Below, in pieces: positions 37,643 through 45,348 of a DNA stretch of 64,000 nucleotides. The number at the start of each line of letters is the position of its first letter. The first letter of the stretch is position 1. The notes below the pieces were generated by a model that was given only the letters and a program-made list of their open reading frames with translations, had not been told where the DNA came from and ran no database searches. The DNA is taken from contig NZ_JQEY01000002.1 of assembly GCF_000743715.1 (NCBI RefSeq), positions 201,620-265,619 on the forward strand, in the 5' to 3' direction. The translations under genes and the position numbers were made by a program. This DNA comes from Palleronia rufa. GTDB taxonomy: Bacteria; Pseudomonadota; Alphaproteobacteria; Rhodobacterales; Rhodobacteraceae.

Positions 37643-38257
37643 TCAGGCGCGCTCCAGCGCCAGCCGCGCGGCAAGCCCAGCAAAGAGCGCCGCGATGCCG
37701 CGCGAAAGCTAGCGAAGCGCGGACGGGTTCTGGAGCACGCGGTCCCGCGCCCGGGCCGCAAGCGCGCCGTAAAGGACAAAGACCGCGAAGGTGAGCGCCA
37801 TGAACAGGCCCCCGAGGACGGCCATCTCCAGGGTCGCGGTGCCGGGATCGCCGGACAGGAACGGCGGCAGAAGCGCCAGAAAGAACACCGACAGCTTCGG
37901 GTTCAGGATGTTGATGAGCGCGCCGCGAAGGGCGATGCGGGGGCCGGACAGGGGCGCCGCATCCGGCGCGACAGACAGCGCGCCGCCCGTGCGGAGCGCC
38001 TGCCACGCCAGCCAGAGAAGATAGGCGATGCCTGCCAGTTTCACGACCTGGAAGGCCAGCGCGCTGGCGTGAAGAAGGGCGGCGAGCCCCACGGTGGCCG
38101 CGGCCAGATGCGGCACGATCCCGATGGTGCAGCCCAGCGCCGCCCAGACCGAAGCGCGCCGTCCGCGTCCCAGCCCCAGCGCGACGCAGTAGAGCACGCC
38201 GGTGCCGGGGATCACGACCACCACGAGCGCGGTCAGCAGGAACTGGAGCGAGATCAC
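37643..38257 (-). pseudogene. LysE/RhtB family exporter with an apparent nonsense codon near the 3' end
   Basis: The GTG start at 38257 opens a LysE-type exporter with about six helices (FLLTALVVVVIPGTGVLYCVALG, INILNPKLSVFFLALLPPFL). Reading stops at TAG (37709-37711) after NPSALR, leaving 182 residues. The same frame then continues LSRGIAALFAGLAARLALERA to TGA at 37643, the expected last helix of the family. A TGG tryptophan codon would make the frame continuous (SALRWLSRG). This is a likely G-to-A mutation or a base-call error, and the export function may be lost. Confidence 0.75.
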
Positions 38258-38308
38258 CGGCGGCTCTCCCCGGGTGGACGTGACGGCACGGGCGCGCGCG
38301 TCAAAGGC

Positions 38309-39259
38309 TCAGGCCGGTTCGCGCAGCACGCGGGGGACCTTGAACTCGACGTGTTCCTCGGCGGTGACGACCTTTTCGACGGTGACCGCGAAACGGGCGC
38401 GGAACGCATCCACGACCTCGTCGATCAGGACTTCCGGTGCGGAGGCTCCGGCGGTGATGCCGACGGTCGAGATCCCGTCCAGCGCGCGCCAGTCGATGTC
38501 GTCGGCACGCTGGACCAACTGGGCGTAGGGACAGCCGGCGCGGCGCCCGACCTCGACCAGGCGCCGGGAGTTCGAGGAGTTCGGCGCGCCCACCACCAGC
38601 ATCGCGTCGATGGCGGGTGCCATGGCCTTCACGGCCTCCTGACGGTTGGTGGTGGCGTAGCAGATGTCTTCCTTGTGGGGGCCGACGATGGCCGGAAAGC
38701 GGGCCCTGAGGGCAGCGACGATCTCTGCGGTGTCGTCCACCGACAGGGTGGTCTGGGTGATGAACGCCAACCGCTCGGGATCGCGCACCTCCAGCTTGGC
38801 CACATCATCGGGCGTTTCGACCAGCAGCACCTCTCCCGGGGGCAACTGGCCCATGGTACCCAGCGTCTCCGGGTGGCCGGCATGGCCGATCATCACCATC
38901 TGGCGGCCGTTCTGGGAATGCCGCTCCGCCTCGATATGGACCTTCGAGACCAGCGGGCAGGTGGCGTCCACATAGACCATTTCTCTGGCGCGGGCTTCGG
39001 CGGGCACGGATCTGGGCACGCCATGGGCCGAGAAGATCACCGGGCGGTCGGAGGGCGCGTCGTCCAGATCCTCGACGAATACCGCGCCCTTGCCGCGCAG
39101 ACCGTCCACGACGAACTTGTTGTGCACGATCTCATGGCGGACATAGACCGGCGCGCCCCATTTTTCGAGCGCCATCTCCACGATCTTGATCGCGCGGTCC
39201 ACGCCGGCGCAGAATCCGCGCGGCGCGGCAAGGTAGAGGGTGAGCGGCGGTGCGGTCAT
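38309..39259 (-). CDS. ispH: 4-hydroxy-3-methylbut-2-enyl diphosphate reductase
   Basis: The last enzyme of the methylerythritol phosphate pathway, an iron-sulfur reductase making IPP and DMAPP. The 316-residue protein shows cluster cysteines in [15 protein letters not shown] (residue 17), [13 protein letters not shown] and [14 protein letters not shown], and the substrate site [11 protein letters not shown]. Conserved [14 protein letters not shown] is also present. ATG at 39259 lies about 90 bases from the nearest dispersed repeat, so its promoter is probably in the 39260-39600 interval. Confidence 0.96.
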   Translation of the reverse strand: MTAPPLTLYLAAPRGFCAGVDRAIKIVEMALEKWGAPVYVRHEIVHNKFVVDGLRGKGAVFVEDLDDAPSDRPVIFSAHGVPRSVPAEARAREMVYVDATCPLVSKVHIEAERHSQNGRQMVMIGHAGHPETLGTMGQLPPGEVLLVETPDDVAKLEVRDPERLAFITQTTLSVDDTAEIVAALRARFPAIVGPHKEDICYATTNRQEAVKAMAPAIDAMLVVGAPNSSNSRRLVEVGRRAGCPYAQLVQRADDIDWRALDGISTVGITAGASAPEVLIDEVVDAFRARFAVTVEKVVTAEEHVEFKVPRVLREPA

Positions 39260-39335
39260 GGAACGGTCTCCTTGCCCGACACCTAGTCGCCCGCGCGCCG
39301 CGCGTCCAGATCGGCCGGCCCGCCCGGAGCGACGG

Positions 39336-39377
39336 CCGGAGCCTCCGGCGGGGATATTTTGGGGAAAGATGAAGGGG
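39336..39377 (+). repeat. Dispersed repeat, copy B: hairpin plus conserved tail
   Basis: CCGGA (39336-39340)/TCCGG (39344-39348) forms a short stem. The tail GGGATATTTTGGGGAAAG, then ATGAAGG, ends at 39375. It is oriented plus and is not downstream of a plus-strand gene, unlike copy A. Confidence 0.65.
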
Positions 39378-39386
39378 CGCGTCACC

Positions 39387-39424
39387 CCGATCCGGCATGC
39401 GGCGCGGCCGGCACGCCGGATCGG
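39387..39424. repeat. Ten-base inverted repeat between repeat copies B and C
   Basis: CCGATCCGGC (39387-39396) and GCCGGATCGG (39415-39424) pair perfectly around an 18-base loop. It lies between two inverted copies of the dispersed repeat, upstream of ispH. No gene occupies 39260-39602. Confidence 0.6.
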
Positions 39425-39507
39425 AGCTTCACCTTTCACGGCCATCGGCTTCCCAGCCTGTACCGCCCCCCTACGATGACGCACGAAGCCTAACGGATGG
39501 TGAACGT

Positions 39508-39566
39508 CATTCATCTTTCCGCAAATATCCCGGGGGAGCCCGAAGGGCGGGGGCAGCGCCCCCCCT
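39508..39566 (-). repeat. Dispersed repeat, copy C, inverted: two GC hairpins plus conserved tail
   Basis: On the reverse strand the GGGGGCGCTGCCCCC hairpin and a CCCGCCCTTCGGGC stem come first. The tail GGGATATTTGCGGAAAGATG follows, ending near 39509. It lies just past the YqaA-type gene stop, so the hairpins could terminate that gene. It points at copy B. Confidence 0.65.
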
Positions 39567-39602
39567 GTACCCGTTCGGGCCGCGCGGCGCGGTCACGATG
39601 CC

Positions 39603-40040
39603 CTATCCGGTCAGACCTGCGGTGGCCGCGGCCAGGACGGCGTAGCGGCCGGTCTTGGCGACGCTTACCAGCGTCAGGAACAGCCAGAACGGCGTTCGAA
39701 GCACTCCGGCGATCACGGTGATGCCGTCGCCGAACGGTGCCCAGCTCAGCAGCAGGCTCCACACCCCCCAGCGCCGGTACCAGTCTTGTGCGCGGTCCAG
39801 TTGCGCATCCGTCGCGGGAAACCAGCGCTTGCCGCGGAATCGCTCGAGGCCGAGGCCCATCGCGTAGTTCACGACCGATCCCAGGACGTTGCCGACCGAC
39901 GCCACCAGCAGCAGCGCCCAGACCGGAAGCGTGCCGCGCAGCTGGAGACCGGCGAAGACGATCTCGGACTGGAAGGGCAGGATCGTCGCGGCGCCGAAAG
40001 CCGCGACGAAGAGCCCGGCGAGCGATCCGGCCAGTTCCAA
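39603..40040 (-). CDS. YqaA family membrane protein (DedA-like VTT fold)
   Basis: A 145-residue protein with about four hydrophobic segments. It has the short YqaA pattern: FGAATILPFQSEIVFAGLQL, LLLVASVGNVLGSVVNYAMG, RAQDWYRRWGVWSLLLSWAPFGDGITVIAGVLR. This is a half-DedA VTT-type fold, linked in the wider superfamily to lipid scrambling or membrane homeostasis. Function here is unknown. It lies 12 bases downstream of the LabA-like gene. Confidence 0.85.
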   Translation of the reverse strand: MELAGSLAGLFVAAFGAATILPFQSEIVFAGLQLRGTLPVWALLLVASVGNVLGSVVNYAMGLGLERFRGKRWFPATDAQLDRAQDWYRRWGVWSLLLSWAPFGDGITVIAGVLRTPFWLFLTLVSVAKTGRYAVLAAATAGLTG

Positions 40041-40052
40041 GGCCCGTCCCGT

Positions 40053-40619
40053 TCAGGCGCTGGCAGAGCGGGCGGCTTGCTGCTCTTCGCGCGGCGGACG
40101 GCCGATGACCTCACGCAGCTCGGCGAGTTCGATGAAGTTGTCGGCCTGGCGGCGCAGCTCGTCCGCGATCATCGGCGGCTGCGAGCGGATGGTCGACACC
40201 ACCGATATCCGGACGCCGGCGCGCTGCAGCGCCTCGACCAGGGGGCGGAAGTCGCCGTCGCCGGAGAACAGCACCGCATGGTCGATCCGCGGCGCAAGCT
40301 CCATGGCATCGACCGTCAGTTCGATGTCCATGTTGCCCTTCACTTTCCGGCGACCGCTGGCGTCGGTGTATTCCTTGGCCGGCTTCGTCACCAGGGTGAA
40401 GCCGTTGTAGTGCAGCCAGTCCACCAAGGGCCGGATCGGGGAATATTCTTCGCTCTCCAGAAGCGCGGTGTAATAGAAGGCCCGCAGAAGTTTGCCGCGC
40501 CGCATGAATTCCTGGCGCAAAAGTTTGTAGTCGATATCGAATCCCAAGGCCTTCGCGGCCGCGTAGAGATTCGCTCCGTCGATGAACAGAGCCAATCGCT
40601 CGTCCCGGTAAAACATCAT
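40053..40619 (-). CDS. LabA-like NYN domain protein
   Basis: A 188-residue PIN-like (NYN) protein. The nuclease-type acid residues are visible in RLALFIDGANLYAAAKALG (Asp), KGNMDIELTVDAMELA (Asp) and VLFSGDGDFRPLVEALQRAG (two Asp). LabA/DUF88 proteins are thought to be RNases. ATG at 40619 follows AAGGAAAC by five bases; an ATG one codon later is also possible. It is divergent from folK with 117 bases between, including a strong hairpin. Confidence 0.9.
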   Translation of the reverse strand: MMFYRDERLALFIDGANLYAAAKALGFDIDYKLLRQEFMRRGKLLRAFYYTALLESEEYSPIRPLVDWLHYNGFTLVTKPAKEYTDASGRRKVKGNMDIELTVDAMELAPRIDHAVLFSGDGDFRPLVEALQRAGVRISVVSTIRSQPPMIADELRRQADNFIELAELREVIGRPPREEQQAARSASA

Positions 40620-40736
40620 GTTTCCTTTTCGCGCGCGGACCGAGGAAATGCTCGTTTCTCCGCGCATAGATGATGGCGTCCGTCGGCCTTATATAAGTGG
40701 CGCGGGACGCTCAACATATCCCTACGGACTAGAAAC

Positions 40737-41297
40737 ATGACATCCATGCTTGTCGCGCTTGGCGCCAATATTCCGGGTCCGGCAGGGCCGCCGGCCGACA
40801 CGATCGCCGCGGCGATCCAGGCCATTGGAAACAGGGGCGTTTCCGTTCACAGCATGGCCCGCCTCTATGTCAGCGACGCGGTTCCGGCCGGGTCCGGTCC
40901 GGCATTCGTGAACACATGTGTCGCGGTCGAGAACGCGGCGTCGCCGCGATCCTTTCTGGACATGCTGCACGGGATCGAGGCGGAACTGGGCCGCCGCCGC
41001 ATCCGCCGCTGGGCGCCGCGCACACTGGATCTCGACCTGATTGCCGCCGGGGATCTGGTGCTGCCGGACCCGCCGACGCAGACACGCTGGCGGATGCTGT
41101 CCCCGGACGCGCAGGCGCGGGACGCGCCGGACGGACCCGTCCTGCCGCACCCCCGGATGCAGGACCGCGCCTTCGTTCTGAAGCCGCTTGCCGACATCGC
41201 GCCGGACTGGCGCCACCCGCTGCTGGGCCTGAGCGTCGCCGACATGCTGTCGGCCCTGCCGCAGGCCGACCGCGATGCCGTGCGGCCCATGGCCTGA
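40737..41297 (+). CDS. folK: 2-amino-4-hydroxy-6-hydroxymethyldihydropteridine diphosphokinase
   Basis: The folate-pathway pyrophosphokinase, 186 residues. It starts with the typical LVALGANIPGPAG. The active-site motif RRRIRRWAPRTLDLDLI (Mg-binding Asp pair) is present, along with LPHPRMQDRAFVLKPLADIAP, the family C-terminal signature. The stop is at 41297, with the rpoZ promoter 25 bases beyond. folK-rpoZ order is common in Rhodobacterales. Confidence 0.94.
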   Translation: MTSMLVALGANIPGPAGPPADTIAAAIQAIGNRGVSVHSMARLYVSDAVPAGSGPAFVNTCVAVENAASPRSFLDMLHGIEAELGRRRIRRWAPRTLDLDLIAAGDLVLPDPPTQTRWRMLSPDAQARDAPDGPVLPHPRMQDRAFVLKPLADIAPDWRHPLLGLSVADMLSALPQADRDAVRPMA

Positions 41298-41321
41298 GGC
41301 GGCAGGCACCGTCCTTTCGCC

Positions 41322-41350
41322 TTGTCAATCCCCATCGGTTCGCCTATCTC
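41322..41350 (+). promoter_or_regulatory. Sigma-70-type promoter for rpoZ-rel
   Basis: TTGTCA (41322-41327) and TATCTC (41345-41350) are separated by exactly 17 bases and lie about 60 bases before the rpoZ start. Both boxes are good matches to the vegetative consensus. This probably drives rpoZ and the downstream rel gene. Confidence 0.6.
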
Positions 41351-41408
41351 GGCAGTCTCATTCCCCGGGGCCGCCGACCGGCCCGACCGTATCTGCTGGA
41401 GGCATCCA

Positions 41409-41762
41409 ATGGCCCGCGTGACCGTCGAAGACTGTGTTGACAAGGTTCCGAACCGGTTCGAACTGGTGATGCTGGCCGCGCATCGCGCGCGGGAGATCAC
41501 TGCCGGCTCTGCTCCGACGGTGGACCGCGACAACGACAAGAACCCGGTGGTGAGCCTGCGCGAGATCGCGGACGAGACCCAGCAGGCCGACCAACTGCGC
41601 GAGCGGATGATCGAGAGCAACCAGACCCAGATCGAGGTCGACGAGCCTGAGGAGGACGCCATGGCGCTCCTGATGGGGGTCGAGCAGGACAAGCCGGCCG
41701 AGGACGACATGTCCGAGGAAAAGCTTCTGCGCGCGCTGATGGAAGCCCAGAAGCAACAGTGA
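41409..41762 (+). CDS. rpoZ: DNA-directed RNA polymerase subunit omega
   Basis: The small chaperone-like subunit of RNA polymerase, 117 residues. It has the family core [20 protein letters not shown], then [10 protein letters not shown], then [20 protein letters not shown] long acidic tail follows, as usual in alphaproteobacteria. GGAGG precedes the ATG at about seven bases. The rel gene starts 25 bases downstream, the classical rpoZ-rel/spoT pairing. Confidence 0.96.
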   Translation: MARVTVEDCVDKVPNRFELVMLAAHRAREITAGSAPTVDRDNDKNPVVSLREIADETQQADQLRERMIESNQTQIEVDEPEEDAMALLMGVEQDKPAEDDMSEEKLLRALMEAQKQQ

Positions 41763-41787
41763 CCCGGAGCGCAGAGGCGCTTGTTGA

Positions 41788-43929
41788 ATGGATGACGGCG
41801 CGATCTGGACGGGAGATGCGGAACGGCTTGCCGCCCGCGTTCGCGCCTACAACCCGAAGTCCGACGCCGACCTGATCCGCCGCGCCTATGTCTACGGCGC
41901 CCAGATGCATGAGGGCCAGTACCGCCATTCAGGCGAGCCCTACATCACTCATCCCGTCGCCGTGGCCATGGTCCTGGCCGAGCAGCAGCTGGACGACGCC
42001 ACCATCGTCACCGCGCTGCTCCACGACACGATCGAGGACACGCGATCGACCTACGGCGAGATCTCGAACACGTTCGGGCATGAGATCGCGGACCTGGTCG
42101 ACGGGGTCACCAAGCTCACCAAGCTGCAGCTGAGCTCGACCGAGACCAAGCAGGCCGAGAATTTCCGCAAGCTCTTCATGGCGATGAGCCGCGACATGCG
42201 GGTGATCCTGGTCAAGCTGGCCGACCGGCTGCACAACATGCGCACGATTAAGTCCATGCGCCCCGACAAGCAGGAGCAGAAGGCGCGCGAAACCATGGAC
42301 ATCTACGCGCCGCTGGCCGGGCGCATGGGGATGCAGTGGATGCGCGAAGAGCTGGAGGACCTGGCCTTCGGCGTGCTCAATCCGGAAGGGCGGCAGTCGA
42401 TCATCCGCCGCTTCGTGACCTTGCAGCGCGAGACCGGCGATGTCGTGGACAAGATCACCGCAGACATCCGCATCGAACTCGACCGCGCCGGGATCGCCGG
42501 AGAGGTGCAGGGGCGGGCCAAGAAGCCGTTCTCGATCTGGCGCAAGATGGAAGAGAAGAAGATCGGCTTCTCGCGGCTCAGCGACATCTACGGGTTCCGG
42601 GTGATCGTCGATACGGAGGAGGCGTGCTACCGGGTGCTGGGGGCGATCCACCAGCGCTGGCGGGCCGTGCCGGGCCGGTTCAAGGATTACATCAGCCAGC
42701 CGAAGTCGAACGGATACCGGTCGATCCACACCACCGTCTCGGGGCGCGACGGCAAGCGGGTGGAGGTCCAGATCCGCACCCGCGCCATGCACGAGGTGGC
42801 CGAGACCGGCGTGGCCGCGCATTGGTCCTACCGCGACGGGCAGCGGGTCGAGAACCCGTTCGCCGTCGATCCCAAGGGCTGGATCAGCGATCTGACAGAG
42901 CAGTTCGACGCGGCCGCGGACCACGACGAGTTCCTGGAGGCGGTGAAGCTGGAGATGTACACCGACCAGGTGTTCTGCTTCACCCCGAAGGGAGAGGTGG
43001 TGAAGCTGCCCAAGGGCGCCACGCCGCTGGATTTCGCCTATGCCATCCATACCCGTATCGGGGACCGGGCGGTGGGCGCCAAGGTGGATGCGATCCGGGT
43101 GCCGCTGTGGCATCGCCTGAGGAACGGCCAGTCCGTGGAGATCCTGACCGCCGAGGGCCAGAGCCCCCAGGCCAGTTGGCTTGACCTGGCGGTAACGGGG
43201 CGGGCGAAGTCGGCGATCCGCAAGACCCTGCGGGAGGCCGACCGGGACCGCTTCATCCGGCTGGGCACAGAGCTTCTCCGCGTGGCGTTCGACCAGATCG
43301 ACAAGCGCGTGACGCAAAAGGTGCTGACCACCGCCGCGCGCGCTCTGGGACTGTCTTCGCCGGACGATTTGCTGGCTCAGCTCGGCTCGGCCGAGATCGA
43401 GACCCGGCGCGTGATCGAGGCGCTGTATCCGGGCCTGTCGGTCGACAACCGCGATGAGATCGACGCAGCCGCCGCCATCGTCGGGCTGGACCCGGAAGCC
43501 GCGTTCCGCCGCGCGCGCTGCTGCCAGCCGTTGCCCGGAGAGCGGATCGTCGGCATCACCTATCGCGGTGAAGGGGTTCTGGTCCATGCCATCGACTGCG
43601 AGACCCTGATCGACTACGAGAACGAGCCGGAGCGCTGGATCGACCTGGCCTGGCACGCCGGCAACCACCCCCCCGTCCACGACACGACCTTCGATCTGAC
43701 GATCGCCAACGACGCCGGCGTGCTGGGGCGGATCTGCACGCTGATCGGTGCCCAGAAGGCCAACATCTCCGACCTGAACTTTCTGGAGCGGCGGCAGGAC
43801 TTCTTTCGCGTGAAGATCGACGTAGAGGTGAAGAGCGTCGAGCACATGCACGCCGTGCGCATGGCGCTGGACGCCGAGCCCGACGTGGCCACGATAGAAC
43901 GGGTGCGCGATCCCGGCCGCCTGCTCTGA
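41788..43929 (+). CDS. Bifunctional (p)ppGpp synthetase/hydrolase (RelA/SpoT family)
   Basis: This enzyme makes and degrades the alarmone (p)ppGpp, the stringent-response signal. The 713-residue protein has an HD hydrolase domain with HDTIED at residues 79-84 and intact flanking residues (VKLADRLHNMRT). The synthetase domain has RLSDIYGFRVIV and YISQPKSNGYRSIHT. A TGS domain follows (DQVFCFTPKGEVVKLPKGATPLDFAYAIH), and an ACT domain near 635-705. Both catalytic halves look complete. It follows rpoZ, and DUF2062 is six bases on. Confidence 0.94.
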   Translation: MDDGAIWTGDAERLAARVRAYNPKSDADLIRRAYVYGAQMHEGQYRHSGEPYITHPVAVAMVLAEQQLDDATIVTALLHDTIEDTRSTYGEISNTFGHEIADLVDGVTKLTKLQLSSTETKQAENFRKLFMAMSRDMRVILVKLADRLHNMRTIKSMRPDKQEQKARETMDIYAPLAGRMGMQWMREELEDLAFGVLNPEGRQSIIRRFVTLQRETGDVVDKITADIRIELDRAGIAGEVQGRAKKPFSIWRKMEEKKIGFSRLSDIYGFRVIVDTEEACYRVLGAIHQRWRAVPGRFKDYISQPKSNGYRSIHTTVSGRDGKRVEVQIRTRAMHEVAETGVAAHWSYRDGQRVENPFAVDPKGWISDLTEQFDAAADHDEFLEAVKLEMYTDQVFCFTPKGEVVKLPKGATPLDFAYAIHTRIGDRAVGAKVDAIRVPLWHRLRNGQSVEILTAEGQSPQASWLDLAVTGRAKSAIRKTLREADRDRFIRLGTELLRVAFDQIDKRVTQKVLTTAARALGLSSPDDLLAQLGSAEIETRRVIEALYPGLSVDNRDEIDAAAAIVGLDPEAAFRRARCCQPLPGERIVGITYRGEGVLVHAIDCETLIDYENEPERWIDLAWHAGNHPPVHDTTFDLTIANDAGVLGRICTLIGAQKANISDLNFLERRQDFFRVKIDVEVKSVEHMHAVRMALDAEPDVATIERVRDPGRLL

Positions 43930-43935
43930 ACCGGA

Positions 43936-44586
43936 ATGTTCAAGCGCCGCGATCCCAGGACCATCCTTGCCCGCACGGGCCGTCTGCTCTGGCCCCGCGG
44001 CGGTTGGTTCAGGGCGCTCACCTACGTGGCCCACCGGGTGCGCCGGCTGCCCGATCCCGCCTACAAGATCAGCCGCGGCATCGCGGCAGGCGTGTTCACC
44101 TGCTTCACCCCGTTCTTCGGCCTCCATTTCCTGATTTCTGCCGGACTGGCCTGGATCATGGGCGGCAATGTCCTGGCGGCCCTTCTGGCGACGTTCTTCG
44201 GCAATCCGCTGACCTTCCCGATCATCGCCGGTCTCTCCGTGGAACTGGGCAACCGGATGCTTGGCCGTGAGACCTACGTGCCGCTCTGGCAGGTGTTCGA
44301 CGCCTTCAGCCGCGTGTCGATCGAACTGTGGCTGAACCTCAAGGCGGTGTTCACCTCTCGCACCGTGCAATGGATCCACATGGAGAGCTTTCTCGACAAC
44401 GTGTTCCTGCCCTACCTTGTCGGCGGGCTGATTCCCGGGATCATCGCGGGCATCGCGGCCTATATGATCTCTCGGCCCGTCATCGGGGCCTACCAGAAAA
44501 CCCGGACCGCCCGTCTGAAGGCGCGCGTCGCCAGGCGGCGCGAGCAGATAGAGGAGCGCATGGCCGAAAAGGGGGGCGACCCATGA
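43936..44586 (+). CDS. DUF2062 domain-containing membrane protein
   Basis: A 216-residue protein with three to four hydrophobic segments. The family core is [23 protein letters not shown] and [22 protein letters not shown]-terminal basic coil ([25 protein letters not shown]) follows. Function is unknown. It overlaps pdxJ by 4 bases and follows rel by six, so the run rpoZ-rel-DUF2062-pdxJ is one operon. DUF2062 next to pdxJ is recurrent in Rhodobacterales. Confidence 0.88.
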   Translation: MFKRRDPRTILARTGRLLWPRGGWFRALTYVAHRVRRLPDPAYKISRGIAAGVFTCFTPFFGLHFLISAGLAWIMGGNVLAALLATFFGNPLTFPIIAGLSVELGNRMLGRETYVPLWQVFDAFSRVSIELWLNLKAVFTSRTVQWIHMESFLDNVFLPYLVGGLIPGIIAGIAAYMISRPVIGAYQKTRTARLKARVARRREQIEERMAEKGGDP

Positions 44587-45326
44587 ACGACAGGCTGAGG
44601 CTTGGGGTGAACATCGACCACGTGGCGACGGTCCGCAACGCGCGCGGCGGCGACCTGCCCGATCCGGTGCGCGCGGCCCGGCTGGCAGAAGAGGCGGGTG
44701 CGGACGGGATCACCGCCCATCTGCGCGAGGACCGCCGCCACATCTCGGACGCCGATATCGAGGCGCTGATGGACGCCCTGTCGCTGCCGCTGAACCTGGA
44801 GATGGCGGCCACCGACGAGATGAAGGCCATCGCGCTGCGCCACCGGCCCCACGCGGTGTGCATCGTCCCCGAGCGGCGCGAGGAGCGAACCACCGAAGGC
44901 GGGCTGGAGGTCGCGCGCGACGAGAACCGCCTGGCGCATTTCATCGGGCCGCTGGCGGAGGCGGGCAGCCGGGTGTCGATCTTCATCGCCGCCGACCGTC
45001 CGCAGATCGAGGCCGCGGCGCGGATCGGCGCGGCGGTGGTGGAACTGCACACCGGAGCCTATTGCGATGCCCATGCCGACGGCCGGATCGCCGATCGCGA
45101 CGCCGAGCTGGCGCGGCTGACCGACATGGCGGCGCTCGCTCAGGATCTGGGGCTGGAGGTCCATGCCGGCCATGGGCTGACCTACGACACGGTGCCGCCC
45201 GTCGCGGCACTGCCGCAGGTGCGCGAGCTCAATATCGGGCATTTCCTGATCGGCGAGGCGATCTTTCGCGGCCTGGCCCCGGCGATCGCGGAGATGCGCC
45301 GGGTGATGGACGCCGCGCGGACGTAA
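44583..45326 (+). CDS. pdxJ: Pyridoxine 5'-phosphate synthase
   Basis: The enzyme joining 1-deoxyxylulose 5-phosphate and 3-amino-2-oxopropyl phosphate, the last ring-forming step of vitamin B6 synthesis. The 247-residue TIM barrel carries [58 protein letters not shown] and [16 protein letters not shown] at 44583 overlaps the DUF2062 stop (ATGA). Confidence 0.96.
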   Translation: MNDRLRLGVNIDHVATVRNARGGDLPDPVRAARLAEEAGADGITAHLREDRRHISDADIEALMDALSLPLNLEMAATDEMKAIALRHRPHAVCIVPERREERTTEGGLEVARDENRLAHFIGPLAEAGSRVSIFIAADRPQIEAAARIGAAVVELHTGAYCDAHADGRIADRDAELARLTDMAALAQDLGLEVHAGHGLTYDTVPPVAALPQVRELNIGHFLIGEAIFRGLAPAIAEMRRVMDAART

Positions 45327-45348
45327 GGTCCCGTGTGCGCGGCGGGCT

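Noticed and set aside
36443-39286. A 947-codon plus-strand open frame crossing rnhA, DUF3429, LysE and ispH on the opposite strand
   Set aside because: It is antisense to several well-supported genes, rich in Arg, Gly and His, and has no recognisable domain. This is a shadow of GC-rich codon use. The same applies to 41929-44379 (minus), 61605-63725 (minus), 9871-11862 (plus) and the upstream part of 49621-52911 (plus).
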